The translations under genes and the position numbers were made by a program. The notes under the pieces were generated by a model. It had not been told where the DNA came from and did no database searches. It saw only the letters and a program-made list of their open reading frames with translations. This document shows positions 24,201 through 37,300 of a stretch of 64,000 nt of DNA, piece by piece. Origin of the DNA: Megaleporinus macrocephalus. Its lineage: Eukaryota > Chordata > Actinopteri > Characiformes > Anostomidae. The stretch's first letter is position 1. Each line of letters opens with the position of its first letter. The stretch spans positions 12,160,253 to 12,224,252 of the forward strand of contig CM038726.1 in NCBI GenBank assembly GCA_021613375.1, written 5' to 3'.

Positions 24201-25332
24201 AGAATCACCTACAGCTTCCATAAGAATCAATCACATTTTCTTCTCCACTCAAAGGAATACATGAGTACACTGGCTTCAGTGTTTCAATGGGTCTTTTCTT
24301 TTACCAAACACAAGGAAAAGCTTTGGAATTACTGTCTGTAATGGACAGTGCACCACCAGTATGGCAGATATCTGTTTGACTATTCCCTTAAAAGATCATC
24401 CATTAAGACGTTCGTTAGATGGTTCTTTTGTGGCATCAGTCCAAAGAACGGCTTTTTTTTTTTTTTTTTAATTTTATAAGAATATTATTCATTGAAGGCC
24501 TACAAAACTGCTTCGGATGGGTTTGTTTACATAAGCACTTCCAAATTACTTCTGAAATAGTTTAATAGAGAATTTAATGTTTGTTTATCTTCTGTTTTTG
24601 TAACACTGCTTTATTACTGCTCACTGAAACACACAGGAAATAAGCTCTTATTGTGTACATAACAAAGACAAAAATAAATATGAACACTAATTTACATTTG
24701 AGTAACTAAATGGCAAAGAATGTATTCGGAAATTAAATCACACTGATAATGTACTAATTGACCTCAGGAATGCAGCAATATGAAGCAGAATGTCCTTACC
24801 CTTGTCCTGGAAGTGCAAGATGATAGCCGCATGGATGGGAGACACAGAGAGGTTGCTCAGAGTTCGGTCTTCCAGCTCCACGTCCAAAGTTACTGAACCC
24901 AGATGAGGCTTCCAGCTCAGAGTCCTCATAGCCTGCACAACAATGGACACAATATGAGCAGCAGAACTTTTTACCCATGCACCTCTTAAAGACAAAAGGT
25001 TACTATATCGTTCTTCTTCTGGTAGTACAGAGAAGCTTACTCAGTGTAGAAGTTTTATATGATGCATGGCATTTTTACACTTGCACATTTGTATTGAAAA
25101 CCATTTATTGCAATGGATCAAATAATTGTTTGTCACAACATTAGTTAAAAAACACATGATTTTAATCTACCAGTGTATATACTGTTTGTACAAATAACTG
25201 TTTGTCAAAACATTATTTAAAAAACACATGACCATAATCTAGCAGTGTATATAATGTAGTTTAGAAGACCAGAGTTTTAGGTGAAACTGGGTAACAATAT
25301 ACAATATCTGGTATTTTTCATGTCTATATCTG

Positions 25333-25374
<42 letters not shown>

Positions 25375-28300
25375 TTTATTTCATAAAGTGATGGTAGCAA
25401 ACTTAACCTATTGGAACAGCTCAACAATTGGATTAAAAGAAAGTCAGGGCATAAAAACAAGGGAAGACCTTGAGTTTTTCAAAGCGGTGTGTGTAGGTCT
25501 CCATGGCTTTAGAAATGACGACAGGCAGCTCCATCTTCTCTTCTTTGAGCTGAGGCCAGAACTCTGAGGACAGGATCATAGCTGAAAGAGGAATAGGAGG
25601 CTGCTCCTCCGCAGGCAGTCGAGCCTCCTCCTCACGGATATTACTGTTGATCCGTCGAGAGTCTGCCACGTCCTTAAAGGAGGAAAGGAGGGAGGAAAAA
25701 AGGGAGGAAAGGAGAGAGAGAGAGAGAGGAGGAAATTCACAAATTACACATTGTTCTAAAAAGGCATCTAGAACTGAAGAGGTTCATTCTAACGTAGGAG
25801 TTTCAGGGTCTGATAAACTGTCTTTAGGGATGGCATGTTGTTATCTTATCGTTATCAGTGTCAGGCTTACATCAGAAAATGTTAGACAACATTTAGATAA
25901 CAGAGAGAACAAGTGAAGGAAAAGAGGGTCATCTCTATGTACCATCAAAATAAATATCACTTCAAAGACCCTGTTGTTACCACTTTATCCACAAGGCACC
26001 AAATGTTCCCGCACTGTTTACTCACAAGGTGAACATTTCTGCATAACTTTAAAGTAATGTACACACTCCTGTTAGCTCTGTCCCCAAAATACAGAACAGG
26101 TTAGCTGTGTCTAATAAGTAGTCAGCAGTCAGGTCTTATAACCTTATGCTGATCAGCTATAGCTACATTTTCTAAAACAAAAATATTTCAAGCTTTAAAA
26201 AAAGAAACTGATGGTATTTTATGAATGTCCACAAAACATTTTTTACTTTAGCAGATTGTTAATACTTTAAACATCCAGGCAGAGAGATAGATCTGGACTA
26301 AGAAGGGAATGTGTGTTAAGAAGGAATGCTGACATTTTCAGCTCTTCAGGCTACAGTCTTTCTAAATGGGAAGTGCTCAATTCTATACCATACACATATA
26401 TATTTTTACAAATAAAAGAAAAAAAAGCAAATAAAGAACAAATATTCCTTCTCAGTAGGTCGGTAGTTTCACTCTTAAGTTGTCACATACATGAACTTTA
26501 AGTTGGAGACAAATACAACCAAATTATTGAGTAAAACAGTTTTTTTAATTACCTCAAAAAGCTTAACTAAGGGCAGCAGTCAGGCTGCAGAATGAACATG
26601 AACAATGATCAGTACATAGAAATATTAATTCATAGAAACAATAGTCATTCTTAAAATGATAATCAGGCCTGACAAGTCCCAGTGCTACAACAAGTTATCA
26701 CTCACACCTCCCTCTATTTTACACCCTCTTCACAAGACCATTTATAAACCCATAAACACACTACTTGCTAATGGTTACAATGAGAACAAGGCACTGGCAG
26801 ACACCAGACTTGACACTGCCGTTCCTATGCGGCAAGAAAAAGGACGTGGTGTAAGGAGAGCTTCCGTCAGTAATGCCAATTTTTTTTTTTTTTTGCAAAA
26901 TGGAGAAGAAACTCATCACTACTGTCATCTAGAGCTGTATACGCAGTTCTGAAGTCGTAGTAAAACAGCAAGTGTTTGATTAAAACTCATTTATTTAACT
27001 TTTTTAATGAAAATGTGTAACGGTCTGCTATTTTCACTTACAAGCCTTCATGTTCAAACAGATTTCCTGCTCGCATTTCCTTTCCACTCCTGACAAACCA
27101 GCAACACTTATTAACCTTTTTTATGGCAATCAAATCTTGTAAATGTGTACGTAGGAAGAAGCGCTGCTCCTTGAACATTCATTAGGACAACATCCACATT
27201 AATTCCACTCATGTTATGAAAGTGAGAGCTTTTATTTTTCATTTGCAAATAAGATTAGTTGGACCAATTTCAGTCACAAAGATGGACGTACCTTCAGCAT
27301 GACCTCACAGTAGTGCATGTGGGACTCTCCAAACCTCAGTTTCAGCAGCTCCACATTCCGGATCTCTCTAAACCCAACACATAAGCACATAAGAAACTGT
27401 ACCAACAGATGTCTGAGATATGTGTCATGTTCCGATTGACTTAAATAAGGAACTCTATGTGTTCCCTTCCTTAACAGGAAAAATTGAAACAGCCCCCATG
27501 CCATTTTAAATTAAATTAAAATTTTTAAATTATTGTCTAACAGATCATAAAAGGGTGTCCAAACTTCTGCATATACTGCATTTACTACTGTCTTTTTTCT
27601 TTCAAATAAATCCTTTAGTTACTCAGTTATTATTAAGTTGAAAAGAGGCAACACATAAAACTAAAATAAGCTCAAAAATAATGAGTAATACAATGATAAC
27701 TGTACTGTAACCTGCAGGTGCTGAATGTTTTTTAAACTACAGGTAATTAGACCAATTTAATTTATTGCTATTGTGATCAATTCTATCGTACTGCACATTG
27801 AAACAGTTACATTCTTTCCAAACAAATTATTTAGTTATGTTCTGATAAAATTAAGAAATGCCAGCAACTCCATGAGTTTAGGTTAGTAGACCAATATGCG
27901 TGGAGCAAGTAGAGCTGTATAGCTGTAGAGCCATGAGGTAACCTGAGGTACTTGCAGATTGGTTGGCAGGCCACCTGCAGAATAACAATGGAAGGGTCCA
28001 GTTCCATTTTATTTACTTACTGGTATTGCTACATACATGCAATAAGCCAGTTAACACTCATGCATACTGTATGAATGTCACTTCCTTTTTTGGGGTCCAA
28101 AATAAATGGACAATTGGATGGTCAGCCGTTCTATGGCCAGTTGTATGTGTTACATACAACTTATTATTTCACTTACTAGGAAGCAGATGTCTAAATTTAA
28201 TTTCAACTGTGGCATTCGCATTTGGAATTTGTTGATAACCCTCAACATGATGCCCAAGCTGTCACTGCCAGTGAAGCAAGTCATCATTAGGCTGAAAAGT

Positions 28301-31300
28301 CTAAATAAACCTTTTCTAAACAGAAAGCCAAGAGATTTGAAGGCTTTATTCTAATCACGAACCCAGACGTACAGAATTTCTGTTTAATGTAAGCATACTT
28401 TGTTGTATTTGTATTGCTGCTTCATGTTGTCAACCTTTTCCAGGCTAAATGGATAATGATGTTATTGGATTTTCCACTGATGGTTTTATAGCCACAGATA
28501 CTCTTTATAGGAGAGGACAAAAACTGTCAATGGAACCAGATTTTTTTTCCCAGGCTATTTGGAACATTTCTATAGGCCTATTTAGCATGAAATGTTTACG
28601 CAACGTAAACAGCAGCTGTCGTGTTCAAATGGCGTATGAAAATAAAAGTGGACAGCAACTATTTGTGCCCAAATACTGGCTATTACCAGTGTGCTACACC
28701 TTACAAGTTATGCTCGGTATTATTCAAGAATTCATGTAATTAATTTTTTTTAGTATTTTTCATTATTACTGCAGCTTTTAAAACATATTTAAGGCAAATA
28801 TTGACAAAAATGGCTATATAAACATTTGGTGTGTTTTGTTGTGATACTGCATTGTGATACTACTACTATGAAGTTGTTAACAGCTCTCCAGTCTAGTTAA
28901 AGTGTAATTTATACATTAACAGATTGTGTGCTCAAATGTTCAAGTAAGTTAAAGCACCTAGCTGTGTTGTAGTTGAGCTGGTGGAGTAGTCTATCTGCCA
29001 GCACAGTCTTGTACTCATCAATGAAGATCTCCTTACTGCCGTAGATGCTGACCAAAAGACTGATGATGTCCGAGGAACGTCGCTTAGAGCCCATCTTATC
29101 TACAGAGAGAGAGAGAGATTGACAAGAATGAGCCGAGTTGTGAGTATGCCAGTTTATTTATTAGCCTACAGAGTTTATTCATTGGTTTCAAACCTGTGAG
29201 AGCATCTGTAGGGTCGGGCGTCCACTCCTCCGGGTCACTACCTTCGTCCTCACTGTCCTGTGTTTCCAGAGTAACAGGGTCGGCTCGAGAGAGCTCATTA
29301 GCCAGATCGCTGCAGCCCTCTGCGTCGCCTGTCAGACTCCCCACAATCTGCCGCACCGTGTCCTCGCGAGTCCTGTCCACAAAAAAGCAAACATGACAAG
29401 CAATCATTAATGTTTTCCCTTTTCTTGCTAGAGATGGGCATGATTACTCTACTATACAGTGTCTCTACATACATATTTGTGGTTGTGTAGTTACATAAAG
29501 ATAATGATGCGATACAAGTTTACAAATGAACCATTTTGTTAGAAGCTTGTTCAAGTTTAATATTTGACTTAAAATATGTTGTCTATTACTTTCTGTAGTG
29601 GTCACAGGAGTCACTGCAGAATGCGTCTACTTTTATGATGTTCTTAGACTGTCTTGCAAGCACAGCATGTTTAAGTGAGAGGATTATGAGGGCTGTTTCA
29701 AAAGCTTCAACTTGCATTAGTAGATGGATTTTCTTATTTTCAAGTATATATACATTTAATTAATTTTAATACTGAAATGTAAAATGAGGTATATGTTGAG
29801 TAATTGTGCTGTTGTAAAGTCTTGGAACTTTTAGGCCATAATTGATCTGTTAATAATTGTTAATAATTGTAAGTTGTTGCTGATGACAGTTCCAGAGTTT
29901 TTTCCAGCTTCGTTTTCCTGACTGACTGTGTCACATTTGCTACCAAAATCAGTGGACTTTTAGTGGAATAGCTCTATTTAAATATATTTTCTTAATAATA
30001 TTTTGGACAGTGAAAACTGTAAATTGGAACTCTTTTTTCAGTCTTTTTGTGCATTTGTAGACACTAACTAGCATCATTTTCATATCCTCAGTTAGCTGAT
30101 TAGAGTAGCCCTGGCTGTTCAGTGTCCGTGCAAAGTTTAAAGAGTCAGAGATTTGCTATACTCTGAAACTGTCATCAGCAAACAGATCAATTAAGGCTAA
30201 CTAAGAAGTTCTAAGGCTTTACATATAAAAGGGTATCCAAACATTTGCATATACTGCAATTACTACTCTCTGTATTTTCAAATTTCAAATTCAATTGGAA
30301 AAAAGGCAACGCTTAAAACTAAAATAAACTCAAAAACCACGAGTAATACAATGCTAACTTTACTGTAACCTGCAGGTGTTGAATGTTTTTTTTAAAGTAA
30401 AGCAGGCAATTAGCCCAATCTATCATACTGCCCATGGCAAGAGTTACATTATTTCCCAACAAATTATTTAGTTTATGGTCTGGTAAAATCAACAGATACC
30501 AGCATCTCCAAAAGATTAGGATAGTAGACCTCTATGCCTGTAGCCTGTAGAGTCATGCCTGAGGCCTAACCTGAGGTACTTGCGGATTGGTTGGCAGGCC
30601 ACCTGCAGAATAACCATGGAAGGGTCCAGTTCTCGCAGAGCTTTAATAGCCGAAATATACACAGTTATGATGTCTGATGTGTGGACTCCTGCAAGGGTGA
30701 GAGGAAGCAGAAACTTCATATTTTTTAAGGATCTATTTTCAGAGGAAAGACTGCAGGGTCTATATATCGATGCAGTTAACATCAGGGCTTTGTGGGCCAG
30801 TCAAGTCCTTTCACACCAAACTCACCCAACCAGCCTTTATGGACCTTGCTTTGTGCACTGGGGCAGAGACATGCAGGAACAGACAAGGGCCTTCAGCAGA
30901 CTGTTCCCATAGAGCTGAAGGCACACAATAGCCCAAATGCCTTGCTTTGCTGAAGCATTAAGATTCATGGCATGACTGAACATGCACTAGGTGAGTTGTT
31001 CTGGAACGACCCAGATACGATTTAAAGAAATAGACATAAAATACATCCAAAAATTAGCCTGCTGAGGGAATTTGTCCATATGAAACCAGCTGATTTAAAT
31101 TAAATATTATTGTTTGCACTTCAAATCCATATTTAAACCATTTAGAAGAAGGCCTAATTTGAAACTGTCATAATCACAGAACTAATAACAGCACAGCTTT
31201 GAAATTGTGCATGGTTGCATTAGCTACACTTGTTTTAATCTTTCATTAATTGTTTAATGGGAAATTGCTAAGGTGATCCAACAGGCCATGGGTGAGCTGA

Positions 31301-34300
31301 TGTGAAACGATTCAGAAACACAGTTTTCAGCACCAGTTACACAATCCCCACACACTGCTGTCGCTGGCATAAATGTAAAGGAATGCCATATGGTGAAGAA
31401 AATCTAGTTTTCTGTTTGAAAATTAGGTGCCCATCTATGTTACGGACTAATATTAACAATGTATTATAAAATGTGTTACAATATACACTATAAAATAAAT
31501 ATTAACTAGATTTTGGATAAAAAGCTACGCTAACATATCTGTCAGAGGAAGAATTTATACATTAACTGTAAGTTAAATTACATCGATGGCATAAACAGTT
31601 TCGGTCCAAAATGCTGTATGTTAGTTTGTAATAATTTTGCATCTGATCAGTTTTTGAAAAGAACAACAGCTGATGTATGATGAAAAACAGGTTTTCAATT
31701 CCTTAATAAAAGTGGTATAAATCATAATATAGTAATGATTCTTATATAGTAATGAACAGCATACATCACAGAAAAAATGATTGAAAACAGTCTATAATGC
31801 ATTTTAGATCATAAACGTATATTTACAGAGTGTATAAACTGATCTTTTTTAATAAAATGTAGTCATAGAGTAGCAAAGATTACCATATATGCTAATCTGA
31901 TTGCATGTTTTTGACAAGTTATTGTTATGTGACCTTAACAAGGAAAACAAGGAAGGAAACAGAATGAACAAATTCATTTTCAGTAGTGACCTGGGTGGAG
32001 CAGGCGTGTCTCAAAAGCAGACTTGAGGGAGGTGAGCAGTTGCTGCCTCTGATTTGTCCGCTCAAGGCAGAACTTCAGGTCTTCAATAGCAGGGATGGAC
32101 TCTGGGAAATCTAAAGAGGCAGAGCAAGACATACTCATGTGAAATAATCTTTAAAAATAAAAACATGTTGTGTAACTTATATAACTAAGGGGCAATCCAA
32201 TTTTGTTGAAAATCTGTGTTTTATTGTCTGGAGATATAATGAAATGTACAACCTTTTCCTGTTGCCTGTTATGTCCGAGTAGTTATGGTGTTTCTGTTAT
32301 GTTTATGTACACTAGATTGTCTCATAAAGCAAGACTTGGCTGAATTTCAAATTAGAGTGCTGAATCTTCTGTCTCTTTTCTGGTGGTTGACTGTTTACCA
32401 GGATACGGCGACTAAAGCTAAACACCCAAGCCAAGATTATGGATGATAATAAACAGCTCCTGGATCAGGGTCAAACTTGTGGAGGCGGTGGACACTTAAG
32501 GTCCTTTTCAGGACAAGGACAGGGAAGTACACACTCATGAAGAACATGGGCAGAAAACAACACTGTTAACATAGCAATAGCAGTGACAGTGTAGTTTTGC
32601 TCTTCTAATCGTTTTATGTTTTTCAAATGCAGCCTTGGATACAAGCACTTGCTAAAAAAAATAAGATGAACGTTTGCAATAAATTTAATGTGTAAGGCGT
32701 TACACACCACTTATCAAGTGACCAGATCAAGTTTGTAAAGCCCTCTTTGGTAACTGTGTTAACTGGTATCATGTCTTTTGCGAGGTGAAAAGTTATTGCA
32801 ATCGTGATTTCTCACTTTCTCATACGGTGAGACACGGGCAAAGACTGGCATCTAAAACAGTTTTCTACTTTTAATAGCATCGAGATCGGGCTTTGCACTC
32901 ATCATTCAGAGCTTAGGGGTGTTGCAAAAACTGCAAGACACTGTCGACAAACAGTGGTCACAACATCCTATCTGTAGCTAAATATTTCTATATATCTGAC
33001 ATTGATTTCGTTTTTTCAATTAAAGGGGCCTTTTAAGAACATTTAAGAATGAGTGGATGCGTTACTGTCTACGCAGAAAATAGAGTTATTCACTACAAAT
33101 AGCAAAAAAAAAACAACAACAACAACAACTCAATTAATCCAAGATTGGTGCAAAATAAATGATATTGGTCATAATCTTCCTCTGGTAAATAACCTTCCTC
33201 TGGTAAATAAGAACAGTGTGACTCTACTTCTTGTGTCAAGCAGCAAAAACATTGGAGCATGACAAGTTTGATTCATTTGCCTTAAGTGACATCATGTATG
33301 ACTATTGCGCATGTGCACACTGCGCTGACGAAACCATATATGCTGAAACCATATATCGAGAAGCTCAATGCCACTAGTTATCTCAGAAAGTTATCATGTG
33401 AAATAGTTTAAAAATATAACAGCTGTTGTCTGATTCATTATTTTATCTTTTTACCTCGAATGATGCTGAAAAGTTCCTCGATTCTCATATTGACGTAAAT
33501 GCGACAAAAAAACTGGTGCATGTGGCAACGCCAGCGTTGGAGGATGGCACCGCCTGGTTGATCGGGTTTGCCATCAGCCGGCACAGAACTGGTGCTGACC
33601 TCTCCCACCTCACTGGCAAAGACCCTGCTGAGCCATCCAAGCACCTGCTCCAACCACTGCAGCACAAATAAGACACTGTCAGCAACTATTCTATCATAAC
33701 AAGATCAAAATAATACTTTAAAAAAAAACAGAGGGAGACAGAGACAGTATTTACTTATGTGAATAAATTCTTAAATATATATTTACTTCCACAGCAAAAA
33801 AACTCAGCAGCAGAGGTATATTTATAAATTATGTTTCTAAGACGTAAAATACAAACAATATATCAATCAATATCGTACCTCATTGAAGTCTGATAGAAAT
33901 GAGCTCTCATATTCGCCTCTGCAGCGCTTCTCCATTCTTTGCTCAATCAGCCGGTGCAAAATGTTGGTCACTGCCTCGGAGCTCACTCTTTCCAACAGCT
34001 GCAGTCTTGAGCTGCAACATAAAGAGAAGGACTCTCAAAAACACAGTATAGATACACAGATTCCTGGCAGACAGTAAATCATGGTGTGTTGTGTTTAAAC
34101 CTTGTTTTTAAATGTTGTGATTCATTTTCAGCTCCACTCCAACATTAACAAGCAGCACAAGGGTGCAATGCTGTTGTAAGCATTGGCAAACCTGTTCATA
34201 CAGTGGTGTGTTTTAATAGTAGGATTTGAAAAATCGCAATATATCTTGCAATATTGCGGTATATCGTGAAATATTGAATCATGACAGTTGTACCACTATA

Positions 34301-37300
34301 TGTATTATATCGCCAGGTATACAGCCCAATATACAGCCCAATATACAGCCCTAGTGGAGAGTAGGGCTGCAGCTAACTGTTTCTATGATCAATTAATCCA
34401 CTCACTTCTGGAACATTAATAGAAATATTTTGACTTCAGAACTTCATATTTAGTGGAACCCATTCCTTCATCTACCCATGCAATGTCATCTGTCCACTGG
34501 CTGCCTCACAGTCTCAAAACACCCACTCCACGCTTAAAATTTGACAATGTGTTCTCATCATCAAATGTTGGTCCTCGCCCCCCCAATCAGACTTTGGTCA
34601 TCCAAAATACCACAGACTGATTGTTTTTGCATCCTTCAAGGTAAGGTTTCCTTCTTATGACGATTTCACAAAGAGTCATGTGTGTGTAGGCAACTACTCC
34701 AGAGTAGGGCTGGGCGATATGGGAAAAAATCTTATCACGATAATTTTTTTCATATCAGTCGATATCGATATATATCACGATATAAATCAAATCACTATTT
34801 CCTTTTTACTTTAAGTGAGATATGAAGATATCAAAATTTACATTTTTTCTTAAATTGTTTTTATCCTCTAATTTATTTTCAGACAAATGTACTATAGAAC
34901 ATTACACAACTGTATTAAACACACGCACACACATATACATACATATATATATATGGGGCAGTATAAGTATGAACAGTATTCACACACAGACACTGTGTTA
35001 AGCAGGCTGTTGCTGGCCCTTTAAGTTCGGGCTGAGGAAAGGATTCGTAGCGGTGAGTCGACTCTGTCGGCTCAAATGGGGAGTTGGTTTAGCGATTCTG
35101 TTTTCGGTAGAAAATAAAGTTTCCCTCCTCGGGATTTTGGTTATAAAGTCAACTTTGCCTCAGCGTTCTCACTCAAACTCCTACAGTATACATATTTATC
35201 TTTATCGATTACGAAATTACGTCGATTAGCATAGCGTGCGTCGATGCGTTGCAAAGGTGGCCGCGTCTACTGAAAGCATGGATTTATCCGGAGCGCAAGC
35301 TGCAGCTACAAACAATCGCTCGCGTGTATCTAAAGTTGTGGGAGTGTTTCATACAGAAACAAAACAGTGTGGTGCTCTGTCAGCTCTGCACAACACAACA
35401 GCACAACTTCTATACACGAGTACCTGAAGCTCAAACACCCCGTAGCGCTTTGTCTATACAGAAGCAGGACAGCACGTGTTTACCTGTTTATCTTATCTTA
35501 GCAGATTATTTTAAGATTATTAACACGTGTAACATGTTTCTTTCAGTAGTAATTAACGTTTTCTGTCGTCATTTTCTCTTATTTTATTCTCTCTGCTCGA
35601 CTGTGAACGCTTGCAGTAACTTATTACTAGCACGTTGGTAAAGGTTGGTAAAGGTGCTGCTATGTGCTGCTGTGTCTCTCAACCAAACGTGAAATGGCTG
35701 GAACTCTGGTTCAGCCACCTGATTGGCTGTTCGTGTTGTCTCTCAAAACACGGACGGAACTTAATTCTATCGACTACGTCTTAAAGTTCTATTATTTCGC
35801 GATAATTATCGCTATCGTTTTATCGCCCAGCCCTACTCCAGAGTCAGCTACACCTTCCTACTGATCCTTTGATGTCATGTGGTGGTTTCACATTGCCAGA
35901 ATACTAGCAACTACACCTGAAATGTTTTTTTTTGCTATTTCAAATCTGCCTTGATTTCAGCCTTAACTGCCATTTCTTAGTTAAATGTTTACATACGGTT
36001 TAAACAGCTTGTTATGCTCCAAAATTATCAGCAGCTAACAATACTCAAAACTCTTGACCTGCTTTGACTATGACATCTACAGCTCTTTTTCTCAATTATG
36101 CATATTATTTCTTTTTACAGTGTTATGGCAAAACCACAGCCATTGTCATTGCTAGCAGTGAACCACTGTTGTAAGTGTTTCTATGTCACAGGACAATGCA
36201 GTGTCAGTGTCCCTGTACTCACAGGATGTGACTAAGCTCCTGCAGCTGCTCCAGGGCTTCCTTACACCAGCACAGCTGAGGCAGGGCAGCACAGCCTGGA
36301 CACACACAGTCCCCATCAGCCTCCTCCGGCCCCTCCTCTGCCTCTAGGCCATCTCCTACCTGCCGCATGTGCACAGAGAAGGTGCGACTATAGAACTCCA
36401 GAACCCGTTGCTGGAGCACCGGTGGAGGAGAGAAGAGGAGGATGGCACGGATGACAGAAAAGGCTCTCTCCCGCAGACCGTGGGCTCCGGGGCCCACCAG
36501 ACCGCCCCAGCCTTCGTCTTGCCAGGAGCCCAGCCGCTCAAGCCCACCTAGTAGCAAAGAAACACACGGCTTAAGGGAGGGGTGATGCAAAAACACAAGA
36601 CAGAAATGTAGTGAAATATTTGCCGCCGAAACATTTCAGCTGAAAATGGTCAGAAGTGACAAGAAACATGCTTTCGGCTTGATGTGTGCGGAATATTGAA
36701 TTAAAATGACTCAAGTCTTTAGAAAATTATCCAACGCTTTCACTAAACAACTCACTTTCATGGCAACTTAATTATTCTCAAATGAGTTACAATTATTATT
36801 ATAACCCTGAATACAAAAACATGTCTTTTTGGTTTTTACATTTGAAAACAGCCACAGAATTTATGTATAATTGGCACAATTAAAGCTAGGCCTATTACAA
36901 ATTTTAAATAAATGCCCAAAAGTTGAATGCAGTTTTTTTTTTACCAGTCATTAGATTTTGTAGTTGTATTATGCTGCAACAAACGTTAATTGGCTGAGAC
37001 CCATAATGCTGGCCTTACACCAAGCTATTTTCAAGCAATTTTACTGCCGCAGACAAATTTTCAATGTCGGAATAGGGTCAATGTGAGGGTCTTGCTAGAG
37101 TTGCGTCATTTCGATCGTTTAGTATAAGGTGGTTAAGACTGCAGGTTTAGGTCAGTCTTTTTCTCGTACTAGCTTTACGATAAAATCAACCGTGTTTAAT
37201 AATATCAGAAGTCTTAAGTCTTGGCTCACACAAATAGTGACGTAAACATTGTTGAAAACCAATAGGAGAGCTCTTTTCATCACCAAATGGGAAGCCACAA

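Noticed and set aside
27937..28003. Second exon 7 copy as a true alternative anapc2 exon
   Set aside because: Its 5' part and acceptor are missing, and the encoded stretch would duplicate residues already present. It was listed as a pseudo-exon instead.
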